Of a stretch of DNA of 64,000 nucleotides, positions 23,701-31,409 are shown in pieces (position 1 is the stretch's first letter; each line of letters starts with the position of its first letter). The translations under genes were made by a program, and so were the position numbers. The stretch lies in NCBI RefSeq assembly GCF_964355755.1, contig NC_092677.1, positions 5,001-69,000 on the forward strand, given 5' to 3'. This DNA is from Antedon mediterranea. Its lineage: Eukaryota > Echinodermata > Crinoidea > Comatulida > Antedonidae. Below the pieces are notes generated by a model. That model made no database searches. It saw only the letters and a list, made by a program, of their open reading frames with translations, and was not told where the DNA came from.

Positions 23701-24827
23701 TTTGTCTACAATAGCAATAATACAAAATATAACGTAGGATCTACATCATCAAACCAAACATCCTCTTCCAATTCACCCGTTTGTCTACAATAGCAATAAT
23801 ACAAAATATAACGTAGGATCTACATCATCAAACCTAACATCCTCTTCCAATTCACCTGTTTGTCTACAATAGCAATAATACAAAATATAACGTAGGATCT
23901 ACATCATCAAACCTAACATCCTCTTCCAATTCACCTGTTTGTCTACAATAGCAATAATACAAAATATAACATAGGATCTACATCATCAAACCAAACATCC
24001 TCTTCCAATTCACCTGTTTGTCTACAATAGCAATAATACAAAATATAACGTAGGATCTACATCATCAAACCAAACATCCTCTTCCAATTCACCTGTTTGT
24101 CTACAATAGCAATAATACAAAATATCAAATAGAATTAACAGAAGCAACTGTGTCAATCCAAAATCTTGCACAAACACACCATTTTTCTTTTTATTAGTAG
24201 TTTTATTGTTTGCTATTTGGATTATTGTTAGCAGTACACACAAGTATTTAGTAATAACTCACTGAAATTCCATTGGACTTGCTTGGTTTTTTAACTTCCT
24301 TTTTCTTCTCTGCTGACCAACACGGTCTGTTTTCGGCAAAGTCTGTAGTGCAAAATGAAAAGTTAATTTCAATAAAAAGCTATGGTCAAATGTCAACTAA
24401 AATGAGTGATATTGGGTAGTAGACCAAAGTGGATTTTAACGGAACTGGTTAAAGTAAAGTATAGTTAGGGTTAGTAAATTCAAGTTTCTCACAGATTAAT
24501 CCTCTAATTCAGAGTAGTACTCATTCTTAGTTTCAATGAATTTTCTATGTTTTGATTGAATAATGAAATATCATACCTCATTTAAAGCTTTCCAGTTACA
24601 ATCAACATTTAGATACTGATGAGACTTTGTCACATGCTTTTGTTCAGAACAATTAATACTTGGTAATTTGATCTTATTTGGTTTAGTATCATAGTTGCAC
24701 TGTTGTGTTCTTTTCCTTGTATTACTTCCTAATTTCTTTCTGTTGTTATTTCTTAAGTTACTTTGTTATCTTTATGTTTAGGAGCATGTCTTATTTCAGA
24801 TTTCTTCATGGTTTTATGAGATTTCAT
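8602..24827 (-). CDS. REXO4: REXO4 (REX4 / XPMC2-type RNA exonuclease), eight coding exons
   Basis: A DEDDh 3'-5' exonuclease of the REXO4 family, nuclear/nucleolar and linked to pre-rRNA processing. Exons in transcript order: 24827-24577, 24342-24263, 15436-15311, 14794-14601, 10081-9993, 9767-9693, 9090-9016, 8793-8602, all with GT-AG borders and matching phases. The N-terminal part is basic and contains the family motif NWKALNE. Next come [16 protein letters not shown], Exo[12 protein letters not shown], Exo[12 protein letters not shown] and Exo[17 protein letters not shown], so all five catalytic residues are present. Length is about 360 residues against about 422 in human. Oddities: the ATG in the first exon is out of frame with NWKALNE, one intron carries a hAT transposon, and another carries about 62 tandem copies of the exon-3 acceptor region. 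Confidence 0.9.
8963..9032. repeat. Two-copy 35-bp duplication across a REXO4 splice donor
   Basis: The 35-bp sequence starting CTTATATTGTTTACTTAC occurs at 8963-8997 and 8998-9032. On the minus strand it covers the last 17 bases of the exon and the first 18 of the intron, including GTAAGT. Use of the donor at 9015 keeps frame; the copy 35 nt downstream would shift it. Confidence 0.9.
9016..9090 (-). CDS. REXO4: REXO4 coding exon ([11 protein letters not shown]...HDS)
   Basis: 75 nt, 25 codons, phase 0 on both sides, acceptor TTTGAAG|GGATCT. It matches the family segment before ExoIII (human GRPSLRLLSEKILG). It supplies the catalytic His of HDS. Confidence 0.88.
9300..9478. repeat. Two-copy 90-bp tandem duplication in a REXO4 intron
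   Basis: ACAGCACTCTGTGTGTAAAT starts at 9301 and again at 9391; the copies differ by a few bases. An ORF runs through both, but no family is recognisable and it is antisense within an intron. Confidence 0.85.
9693..9767 (-). CDS. REXO4: REXO4 coding exon ([20 protein letters not shown])
   Basis: 75 nt, phase 0. Donor AATAAA|GTAAGT and acceptor TTTTGAAG|GTTTTATT. It is equivalent to human VLFLDHPKKKIRDTQKYKPF, directly after the ExoII motif. Confidence 0.9.
9993..10081 (-). CDS. REXO4: REXO4 coding exon (ExoII)
   Basis: 89 nt. Acceptor TTTTAATAG|GGGAAG and donor CTTAAG|GTACAC. It encodes [15 protein letters not shown] and [12 protein letters not shown] with the ExoII Asp. Phase agrees with the exon ending IQS-G at 14601. 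Confidence 0.9.
10141..10190 (-). pseudogene. Fragment copied from the REXO4 ExoI exon
   Basis: About 45 bp (TGTGCTTTAATGCCACTAAC, AATCAGTCACTTT) closely match 14611-14660, the end of the exon carrying VTDYR...VSGIKAH. Small indels break the frame (VTDFRRC). It lies 40 bp from the hAT element's left end, in the same intron as its source exon. Confidence 0.75.
10737..10801. promoter_or_regulatory. Perfect 28-bp palindrome with TATAAATA, upstream of the transposase
   Basis: Arms 10737-10764 and 10774-10801 are exact complements around a 9-nt loop. The right arm contains GCTATAAATAG. It ends about 64 bp before the first transposase ATG. A TATA-type promoter or an internal transposase-binding hairpin are both possible. 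Confidence 0.55.
10865..13473 (+). CDS. hAT transposase with N-terminal BED zinc finger (one apparent frameshift)
   Basis: Exon 1 is about 10865-11497, intron 11498-11630 (TTTTAG|GTAAGT to TTCATTTTAG|GTC), exon 2 11631-13473. The N-terminus carries a BED-type finger (CKLC...[12 protein letters not shown]). An A-run near 11078-11100 shifts the frame by one just before the finger's last His, so the reading continues as [13 protein letters not shown]. The central RNase-H-like part includes [20 protein letters not shown] and [10 protein letters not shown]. The C-terminal hAT dimerisation segment is [20 protein letters not shown], followed by a charged coiled-coil-like tail. Apart from the frameshift no stop breaks about 800 codons, which suggests a young copy. 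The frameshift may be real or an assembly error in a homopolymer. Confidence 0.85.
14087..14600. other. REXO4 intron remainder, nothing recognised
   Basis: AT-rich intronic sequence between the right end of the hAT element and the ExoI exon. No coding or structured feature is seen. Confidence 0.6.
14601..14794 (-). CDS. REXO4: REXO4 coding exon (ExoI, catalytic D and E)
   Basis: 194 nt. Acceptor TTCACAG|CTTAAC and donor CCAATCAG|GTAAGC. It encodes [19 protein letters not shown] and [15 protein letters not shown], then [22 protein letters not shown] supplies the two ExoI acidic residues. It is the most conserved exon of the gene. Confidence 0.93.
15311..15436 (-). CDS. REXO4: REXO4 coding exon ([16 protein letters not shown]), source of the 79-bp satellite
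   Basis: 126 nt. Acceptor TATTGTAG|ACAAACAGG and donor GATGG|GTAAGT. It encodes [17 protein letters not shown], then [27 protein letters not shown] is a REXO4 signature (human IWFDDVDP). Its first 52 bases plus the preceding 27 bases of intron form the unit of the adjacent arrays. Confidence 0.9.
15437..16015 (-). repeat. 79-bp satellite, block 1 (about 7 copies)
   Basis: Head-to-tail copies directly abut the authentic exon acceptor at 15436. Each unit, on the minus strand, is 27 nt of intron end (TTGCTATTGTAG) plus 52 nt of exon start up to CCTATGTTA. Copies differ at a few positions, such as ACCAAAC versus ACCTAAC. Confidence 0.95.
16031..16169. repeat. 139-bp near-perfect palindrome
   Basis: TAAATATAAGATTTGACATC at 16031 has its complement ending at 16169. 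The arms meet near GCGCCAGC around 16100, and inner blocks (GAGGGAATATATATTTCCC) are themselves nearly palindromic. It resembles a small foldback MITE. Confidence 0.8.
16647..16712 (+). mobile_element. tRNA-like sequence, probable SINE head
   Basis: An A-box-like GTGGCCCAGCGGATGAAACG is followed by a B-box-like GAGTTCAAGATCGAG at tRNA spacing. The body is too degenerate for a functional tRNA. Confidence 0.45.
16951..18298 (-). repeat. 79-bp satellite, block 2 (about 17 copies)
   Basis: Same unit and orientation as at 15437-16015, with sporadic point variants (ACCTAAC, CACCCG). Every copy keeps the TAG acceptor and the VWFDDVDP coding segment. Confidence 0.95.
18299..21117. mobile_element. 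Unclassified non-coding repeat, two diverged head-to-tail units, inside the satellite
   Basis: Two related units, about 18299-19470 and 19471-21060, each begin with a short hairpin (AACTCGTCAC...GACGAGTTAG) plus GTTATCCGC. Both share GTGGCCATA...ATGACGTCA and blocks of ACGCGCGC. Each ends in an A-rich tract (A-runs at about 19450-19468 and 21050-21073). Short hairpins built on GTTATCCGC/GCGGATAAC close the right side (about 21027-21116). There is no ORF of note. The A-tails suggest retroposition, but the family is unknown. Confidence 0.6.
21118..24125 (-). repeat. 79-bp satellite, block 3 (about 38 copies)
   Basis: The largest block of the unit, ending beside unique intron sequence (GATATTTTGTATTATTGC on the minus strand), the ancestral left border. 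Variants such as ATCTACACCA at 21211 and 21527 recur 316 bp (4 units) apart. A CGTAGG cluster near 22.62-22.80 kb recurs about 1,027 bp (13 units) later. Confidence 0.95.
24263..24342 (-). CDS. REXO4: REXO4 coding exon (basic linker)
   Basis: 80 nt. Acceptor CACTACAG|ACTTTGCC and donor TTTCA|GTGAGT. It encodes [19 protein letters not shown], then QASPMEF, and joins in frame (CA+A) to [10 protein letters not shown] at 15436. The intron between them is 8.8 kb and mostly satellite. Confidence 0.8.
24577..24827 (-). CDS. REXO4: REXO4 first recognised coding exon (NWKALNE) with frame break
   Basis: The acceptor after a T-run (TTTTTTCAG|TATGAAATC) places an ATG at 24827-24825. This opens a basic 24-codon frame ([20 protein letters not shown]) ending at a TAA (24755-24753). 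The frame carrying [13 protein letters not shown] through NWKALNE, which splices correctly onward, is offset by one and has no ATG in this exon. Either one base is missing or extra, or the true N-terminus is encoded elsewhere. Confidence 0.7.
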
Positions 24828-24828
24828 A

Positions 24829-25186
24829 CTGAAAAAAAAATCAAAAGTTTTTAATTTCTATACAAAACAAACTAAATTCAAATTTTAAAAACCTTGTGTG
24901 TACAATCTTTTTTCTGCTTAAGAATAAAATAAATGAAATGATCTATTTGGGATAAGTTGAATGCTCTCCCCTTGATTTACGTTTCAACAACTAGGTTTGA
25001 AAAATGTCACCAGGATGACTTTTAGGGTGGTACAGCACTGTGACCATTCAAGATCACTGGGCATAAGACTTCACGGTCACTCACCATCACCCTATCATTT
25101 AGCAGGTGAATGGTTTCACACTGGGATACTGTCGACCTTTTTTAGACCATTAGCTAAAAGTGGCCTAGCTATGTACTAAGTCTACA
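24829..25186. other. Upstream of REXO4, nothing recognised
   Basis: AT-rich sequence; a short plus-strand ORF shows no recognisable family. A 5' non-coding exon of REXO4 may lie here or beyond the next array. Confidence 0.5.
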
Positions 25187-25725
25187 ATAACACACCCTTT
25201 CTACTGGCCAGGTCAGACTATAATTTATTATCAACCTAGGCCTGACTACAATAAATACAAATACAATAACACACCCTTTCTACTGGCCAGGTCAGACTAT
25301 AATTTATTATCAACCTAGGCCTCACTACAATAACACACCCTTTCTACTGGCCAGGTCAGACTATAATTTATTATCAACCTAGGCCTCACTACAATAACAC
25401 ACCCTTTCTACTGGCCAGGTCAGACTATAATTTATTATCAACCTAGGCCTCACTACAATAACACACCCTTTCTACTGGCCAGGTCAGACTATAATTTATT
25501 ATCAACCTAGGCCTCACTACAATAACACACCCTTTCTACTGGCCAGGTCAGACTATAATTTATTATCAACCTAGGCCTCACTACAATAACACACCCTTTC
25601 TACTGGCCAGGTCAGACTATAATTTATTATCAACCTAGGCATCACTACAATAACACACCCTTTCTACTGGCCAGGTCAGACTATAATTTATTATCAACTT
25701 AGGCCTGACTACAATAAAAACAAAT
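25187..25725. repeat. 64-bp tandem repeat
   Basis: About eight copies containing ACAATAACACACCCTTTCTA, CTGGCCAGGTCAGACTATAA and TATCAACCTAGGCCTCAC. CACTACAA starts at 25323 and again at 25387, giving the period. Confidence 0.88.
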
Positions 25726-26354
25726 ATAAGTGAAGGCCCTCCCTACCAAATACAGGGGCTTATATAGTGTATTTACGAGGAGTAATTATTATACACATAC
25801 TAGGACAAAGATACAGTTAGTGGGTGTCTGACCATTTCGGCCGCTGGTTATGGAACAGCCAAATTCATGGCACGTCACCAAAGTATGCTCTATTCATTTC
25901 GGCCATCACCGTTTCCCCCGAAATACTCATAAGTTTAGATCTGTATAAAATGTAATATAGTTATCGTAGAATTCTATATTAATTATATTACATTATACAT
26001 TTGATAAGATAACTTTTATTGATCCTTAAAAAGGAAATTCATATATAGCGGCCTCAGGATGAAACCATTATAAAAAAAATCAAAAATTATGTTCTATAAA
26101 CTTGACGGGAAAGAACTGTTTTCAGTTTACGCTTAAAGCAATCAAAGTTAGTTTCAGACCAAATTGACAACCATTGACACTGGAAGATCGTCGACCTGAG
26201 ACGCCAAAATACCGGTCAGCAAAGGTTCTCCTCCTTATAGGAATCGAGGCCTGATCAGATGCCAGATCTTCTTGGACGTCTGACAACTATGAGTTCACAA
26301 AGTTATTCAGGAGCGTGTCCACTCAACAAACACTTGTGAACATGACGCATGTAG
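25726..26354. other. Intergenic, possible REXO4 upstream region
   Basis: CATTTCGGCC occurs twice (near 25832 and 25894), and a related word, GGCCGAAATGACC, lies near 31098. No ORF or known element is identified. Confidence 0.4.
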
Positions 26355-26362
26355 CTGCAGCA

Positions 26363-27259
26363 CGGTCAGTCTAATTACCGAAAACAACCATACACAACCA
26401 AAAACAAACCGAAATAATCTAAATACCGAAAACAAATTTGTATAATATTTTTTGTAATGTCACCCTCTATTGATGGGTGTTTCTAAAGCTAAGACCATAA
26501 CAGAGAGAAAACCGCGCGCAAAAGCCAAGGAAGACTCTACGAAATGGTAGTGTGCACAAAATACAACTCAAAATCGTACAATTAATCAATGATAACATCG
26601 CATTTACTTACACAGAATCTATAAAAATATTTTAATTTTAGTCTTTCGATTTTTGATCCAGAAACCAACGCATTAATCCATAGTATAGAAAGTAAATTGA
26701 CTATGGTTAATCATGATCAATTTAATTAAAGATTTTCAAAGATAATAATACAAAAATGATATTTTTAAGAAAATTGATATTAGGGACTATAAAGTATACT
26801 TAAAACAAGCTCACGATAAAGGATTCACAATAAAATCTATTCAGTAAAATTACCGTAGTTAAGTAAATAACGTTTTCATCCTTAATCACTTCAGCCTGTA
26901 TTCACTTATGTGACGAAAACAAGGGTCGAAAACGCAAAGTTAGGTAAAATCATGCTTTGTTTTTGAAAAGACTAAAAACGAAATGTGTTTATAGATTTTG
27001 TATGTAGTATACGATGTATTTCATTGAATTTGTACAATTTTGAGTTGTATTTTGTGCACACTACCATTTCGTAGTCTTCCTTGGCTTTTGCACGCTGTTT
27101 TCTCTCTGTGTGGTCTTAGCTTTAGAAACACCCATCAATAGATGGCGACATTAAAAAAAATATTATACAAATTTGTTTTCGGTATTTAGAAGATTTTTTT
27201 ACTTTGTTTTCAGTTTGTTTTCGGTTGTTTTCTGCTGTTTTCAGTAATTACACTGACCC
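26363..27259. mobile_element. 897-bp TIR element with perfect 8-bp target duplication CTGCAGCA
   Basis: Arms of about 220 bp, starting CGGTCAGTCTAATTACCGAA at the left with the complement near 27259. Their inner part shares ACTACCATTTCGTAG and the flanking AACTCAAAATTGTAC-like words. Direct repeats CTGCAGCA flank it (26355-26362, 27260-27267). An 8-bp duplication fits hAT or P-type elements. It is non-autonomous. Confidence 0.8.
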
Positions 27260-27453
27260 CTGCAGCATGATGGGGATACAGCATTCATAAATGGTATTGG
27301 TAAAAAATAAGTTATCTTTATTTATTTTATTAATATACAGTATTACTGTATATCATCTGACATACTATTCCACCACCTTCTGCTGCCAACAAGATAGGCC
27401 TAGACGAGCCTAGAGCTAGTTATATATCTTAGTTAACTTTCCTGTCGACGCTA

Positions 27454-29277
27454 ATGCAGTTTCGTACCCACCCCTTAAAATTACTCAAAATCTTCAGCCA
27501 ACAGATATATGCAAATGAAAAACCATGGATCTCTAACCAACTAAGGAAACTGTTACAAGATAAGCGTATAGCGCATAGAGGAAAAGATACTCCTAAAGTC
27601 AAGGAAATTCAAAAGGAAATAAACAAGTGTATAAAAAATAGTAAACTGAAATACAAAAAAACACTAGAAAATAAATTTAAAGACAAAAATCCTAAAGCAG
27701 CATGGAAAGCAATTAAAACACTAACCGGCTACAAAGAAACCATATTGCGTGTACATGGAAGTGAGAACTTCGCTAATGACTTAAACAACTTTTTCTGTCG
27801 TTTTGAATCCGAGATATTAGTTACCAAAAATGAAAATGAAGACACAGATATCCGCGAAAATGAGACTTCATTAGTAAACAATGCAGTCATAAATGTAGTT
27901 GATGTGCGTAATGTATTCGCCAAAGTAAAGCCTGGTAAAAGTACTGGCCCTGATGGAATTGGAAATCGTGTTATTAAATACTGCAACCAAGAGTTGGCAC
28001 CGATATATACCAAACTTTTTAATGAGAGTTTAGCAAGTGGTACAGTGCCCAATCAATGGAAAACGGCCTGTATCTCACCTATTCCTAAGATAAAAAATCC
28101 CAAGGAACTTAATGACTATAGGCCAATAGCTATCACATCCAATGTTGGTAAGTGCCTAGAAAAGATTGTACTTAGGCAGTTGCTTGATCAGACCAAATTG
28201 TTTCTCAATCCTCTCCAATTTGCCTATCAGAGTAATAGAAGTGTTGAAGATGCTGTGCTCTTCCACTTACATAATATTTACCAACATTTAGATGTGCCTA
28301 AATCATATGTAAGATGTTTGTATATAGATTTTTCTAGTGCTTTTAATACCGTTGAACCTGGTTCATTAGTACGCAAACTTAAAGAAATGAACGTAAACGA
28401 CACATTGACTTCATGGATATATAATTTCTTAACAAAAAGGTTCCAGTATGTTAAACTAAACGGTATTTTATCTGATAAAAGAACTGTTAGCATTGGCACG
28501 CCACAAGGGTCTGTTATCTCCCCAATGTTGTTTTCACTGTTCACCAGCAGTTTCAGAGCCAATTCAAATGAATGTTGTATAGTAAAATATGCAGATGACA
28601 CAGTCATCACTGGATACATTACTGGCAATGATGAAACAAGCTATAGACAACTAGGATGTGATTTTTATCACTGGTGCTGCAATAACAACCTGAAACTAAA
28701 CATAAAGAAAACAAAAGAAATGCAAATTGATTTTAGGAAAATTAAAGAACCCTTAGAACCTCTGATTATAAATGAAAATGAGATTGAAGTAGTAAATGAG
28801 TACAAATATCTGGGTTGTATAATTGACAATAAGCTAAATTGGATAAATAATGTAAATAAAGCCACATGCAAAGCCAACCAAAGGATGTTTATTTTAAGAA
28901 AAATGAAGTACCTACAAATTGACAAAACTATACTTAAATTGTTTTATAACTCTGTAATTCTCAGTGTAATACTTTTTTGTAATGTTTGTTTTTATGGTAA
29001 TACAATGCAAAAAGATAAAATTAAACTTAATCGAATAGGAAGTAGAGCAATTAGACTAGTAGGAGAGCACTTACCTGATGTTGAATCCTTGTATAAAGAA
29101 AATGTGTTAAAAAAAGTAAAAAGTATCATTGATGATGAAACACATCCTCTTCACAAACAATTTGCTCTCATGAATTCTGGCATAAGACTACGTGCACTTA
29201 ATACCAAAACAAAACGGTTTAGGTGCTCGTTTGTACCTAATGCTATACACTTATATAACTCCAGAGTACAAAGGTAA
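27454..29277 (+). CDS. Non-LTR retrotransposon reverse transcriptase (5'-truncated)
   Basis: 607 codons. The RT domain is recognisable by KSTGPDGI, NDYRPIAITSN, LYIDFSSAFNTV, GTPQGSVISPMLF, the catalytic YADD in VKYADDTVITG, and the thumb-region YKYLGCIID. The C-terminal region follows as in jockey/CR1/Rex1-type LINEs. The usual N-terminal APE endonuclease is absent, so the copy is 5'-truncated. The first 12-14 codons (MQFRTHPLKLLK) come from the host DNA element's inverted repeat, making the start chimeric. The 3' end finishes in a TATGAC/TATGACTA microsatellite tail (about 29425-29449), as in CR1/Rex1-like LINEs. The RT frame itself has no stop. Confidence 0.88.
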   Translation: MQFRTHPLKLLKIFSQQIYANEKPWISNQLRKLLQDKRIAHRGKDTPKVKEIQKEINKCIKNSKLKYKKTLENKFKDKNPKAAWKAIKTLTGYKETILRVHGSENFANDLNNFFCRFESEILVTKNENEDTDIRENETSLVNNAVINVVDVRNVFAKVKPGKSTGPDGIGNRVIKYCNQELAPIYTKLFNESLASGTVPNQWKTACISPIPKIKNPKELNDYRPIAITSNVGKCLEKIVLRQLLDQTKLFLNPLQFAYQSNRSVEDAVLFHLHNIYQHLDVPKSYVRCLYIDFSSAFNTVEPGSLVRKLKEMNVNDTLTSWIYNFLTKRFQYVKLNGILSDKRTVSIGTPQGSVISPMLFSLFTSSFRANSNECCIVKYADDTVITGYITGNDETSYRQLGCDFYHWCCNNNLKLNIKKTKEMQIDFRKIKEPLEPLIINENEIEVVNEYKYLGCIIDNKLNWINNVNKATCKANQRMFILRKMKYLQIDKTILKLFYNSVILSVILFCNVCFYGNTMQKDKIKLNRIGSRAIRLVGEHLPDVESLYKENVLKKVKSIIDDETHPLHKQFALMNSGIRLRALNTKTKRFRCSFVPNAIHLYNSRVQR

Positions 29278-29905
29278 AATGTAACCGATAATTTTTATCT
29301 AATTTTAACAATTTTTAGCCTCTTAACTTTTTGTGTGTGTTTTTGTAAATTGTATTTTATATTTTTGTATTTTGCCAGTTTTCAAATCACATTTCTGTTT
29401 TTTAAATGGACAATAAAGTATATATGACTATATGACTATGACTATGACAACCTACTCACGAGTTGTCTACATCATCCTGCAATCATAAAATTGTAAAAAA
29501 TCGATAATTTTTTTTAATAACTATTTTTAATCAATCAATACTGAGCACCCTTCAGAAATACATCGCCAGCTTAGCTTCGCGAAAATCATCGCTAGGCCTG
29601 CCGATTAAAGTATGGAGGCCTCATAGGGCATCGATCTATAGAGGACGCTGTAATGGTCATATTATATGGTTTCCCTGTTTTAAGATTTTATAGAAGTATA
29701 TAAATTAACATTTTTTATTCACCTTTGAAGAAAGACCTCTTCAAATATATGGAAATAAGAAATGCAACAAAAACATATAAGATATAATTTATTGAAATGT
29801 AATGTACAGGTGGTCCATGATCCAGCCGAAGCATTAGTCATTAGGGACCCTCACAAAAATATAATTTGACAAAACAATAACACATAACACTCAAAATAAA
29901 AAGAA

Positions 29906-30611
29906 CGCCGTGGTTAGGATTCCGGCACTGGAACTCAACTGCCCACTGTTAAGGAATCCGACACGCTATTGCGCATGCCCAGAGCTCTGGGAAGTGAATT
30001 ATAGCTTGCACAAATAGTGCCACACACCACACCACCGAGAGTCGGAGTGTTATAGGGATTTACTGTAGCCTAGATAGTCGTTGCGCGAGCGAGAGAGCAA
30101 TGGATGAAACTTTGCCTATGCCATACATGAATTAATAATTAAAATACGACTACGGCACGCGTTAAAATAATTATAATGATATTACAGTAATAAGAATCAG
30201 TATCTATCTAAGAATCGTAATGCTGTTTTTAGTGTTGCTACCCCGACTTCCCGAACAGTTTTTTCACATCCACGCGGTGGCTGCCGTCAACAAATCAACT
30301 TGTGATTGCATGTTATGTACAGTATAATGTGTTATGAAAAATCATAAAACTAGTCATGTAATTATATAATTCATAATGATATGAAGTTTATATATGAATG
30401 AAGCAACCACTTTTTAATTACAAAATAAATAGGCCCACTGGTCACGTCTAACTGGTAGCCCTAGCCTAGATTAGTTGATCCCGTATTAGATCCATCGCTG
30501 TTGATAAAAGTATAGAGTCGCTGATTACCTCGCTCTGGGCATGCGCAATAGCGTGTCGGATTCCCTAACACTGGGCAGTTGAGTTCCGGTGCCGGAACCC
30601 TAACCACGGCG
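29906..30611. mobile_element. 706-bp Mutator-like MITE with 9-bp target duplication
   Basis: Inverted ends CGCCGTGGTTAGGATTCCGG and CTAACCACGGCG; arms of about 90 bp include ACACGCTATTGCGCATGCCC. It is flanked by TAAAAAGAA (29897-29905, 30612-30620). It is nested within the element at 27447-31003 and has no coding sequence. Confidence 0.8.
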
Positions 30612-31013
30612 TAAAAAGAATTTCTAAAAATTAACAACATAATTAAACACAAAATATTTCTTTATAAAAAAACTTAAAATTTGTTTCATGAGGAACATGC
30701 CATATATAGGCCTAGGCCTAATTTGACCATTACAGCGTCCGCTATAGATCGATGCCCTCTATGAGGCTCCGTACTTTTTTCGGCATGCCTAGCGATGATT
30801 TTCGCGAAGCTAAGCTGGCGATGGATTTCTGAAGGGTGCTCAATCAATTATTAATTGATTAACAATATTTATAGAAACAAAATTATCGATATTTTACCAT
30901 TTTATGCTTGCAGAATGTTGTAGACAACTCGTGAGTAGGTTAGATGCAGTATTGAAACAATTTTGAGTAATTTTAAGGGGTGGGTACGAAACTGCATTAG
31001 CGCCTTTCCTGTC

Positions 31014-31409
31014 TAGGCCTAGCCTATAGGTCTAGGGCCTAGCTAAGGCCTCCTCCTAGACTAAGTTTCACTCCGCGAAAAAATAAATCTCCTGTCGGCC
31101 GAAATGACCACGCTGACCGCAGCGCTAGTAAGCAACCCCTACCTAGCCCTCTATGCTTATTAGCCTAGCAGAGAGTAAGTAAAGAGAGTAGGCCTAGTAG
31201 TAGGGGCTAGGCTAGCGCCTAACTAGGCCTAGAGTCTGTTACGCGTACGTTGCACAAATGTGGCCAACATACCTCGTTCGCTAGCCGCCTCCGTTACAAT
31301 ATAAAAATAAAGTCAGGAGGTGCTCGCTCGCTCTCACTCAGATCACCTGGTGCTCGCCATTTTCTATACAAATAATAGAGGGCAGTATCATACACGTGCA
31401 CACACACGT
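31014..31409. other. Intergenic, AGGCCTAG-rich, nothing coding
   Basis: Many TAGGCCTAG words and a somewhat higher CpG content than the surroundings (TACGCGTACGTTGC). A promoter of an unseen transcript is possible, but nothing defines it. Confidence 0.35.

Larger units (their letters stand above)
27447..31003. mobile_element. Mutator-like TIR element carrying two nested insertions
   Basis: The left end GACGCTAATGCAGTTTCGTA and the right end, complement of GCGCTAATGCAG, are flanked by the 10-bp direct repeat CTTTCCTGTC (27437-27446, 31004-31013). The left arm is interrupted by a LINE copy (about 27490-29449) and resumes at AACCTACTCACGAGTTG, pairing with 30720-30950. A second TIR element (29906-30611) sits in the middle. 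No transposase is seen. Confidence 0.8.

Noticed and set aside
15437-24125. CRISPR-like array
   Set aside because: The repeats are contiguous with no unique spacers, and the unit is plainly derived from a REXO4 exon edge in an animal genome.
24730-24770. Micro-intron (GTAACTT...AACAACAG) to explain the REXO4 frame break
   Set aside because: It would be only 22 nt long, and its removal does not restore the NWKALNE frame.
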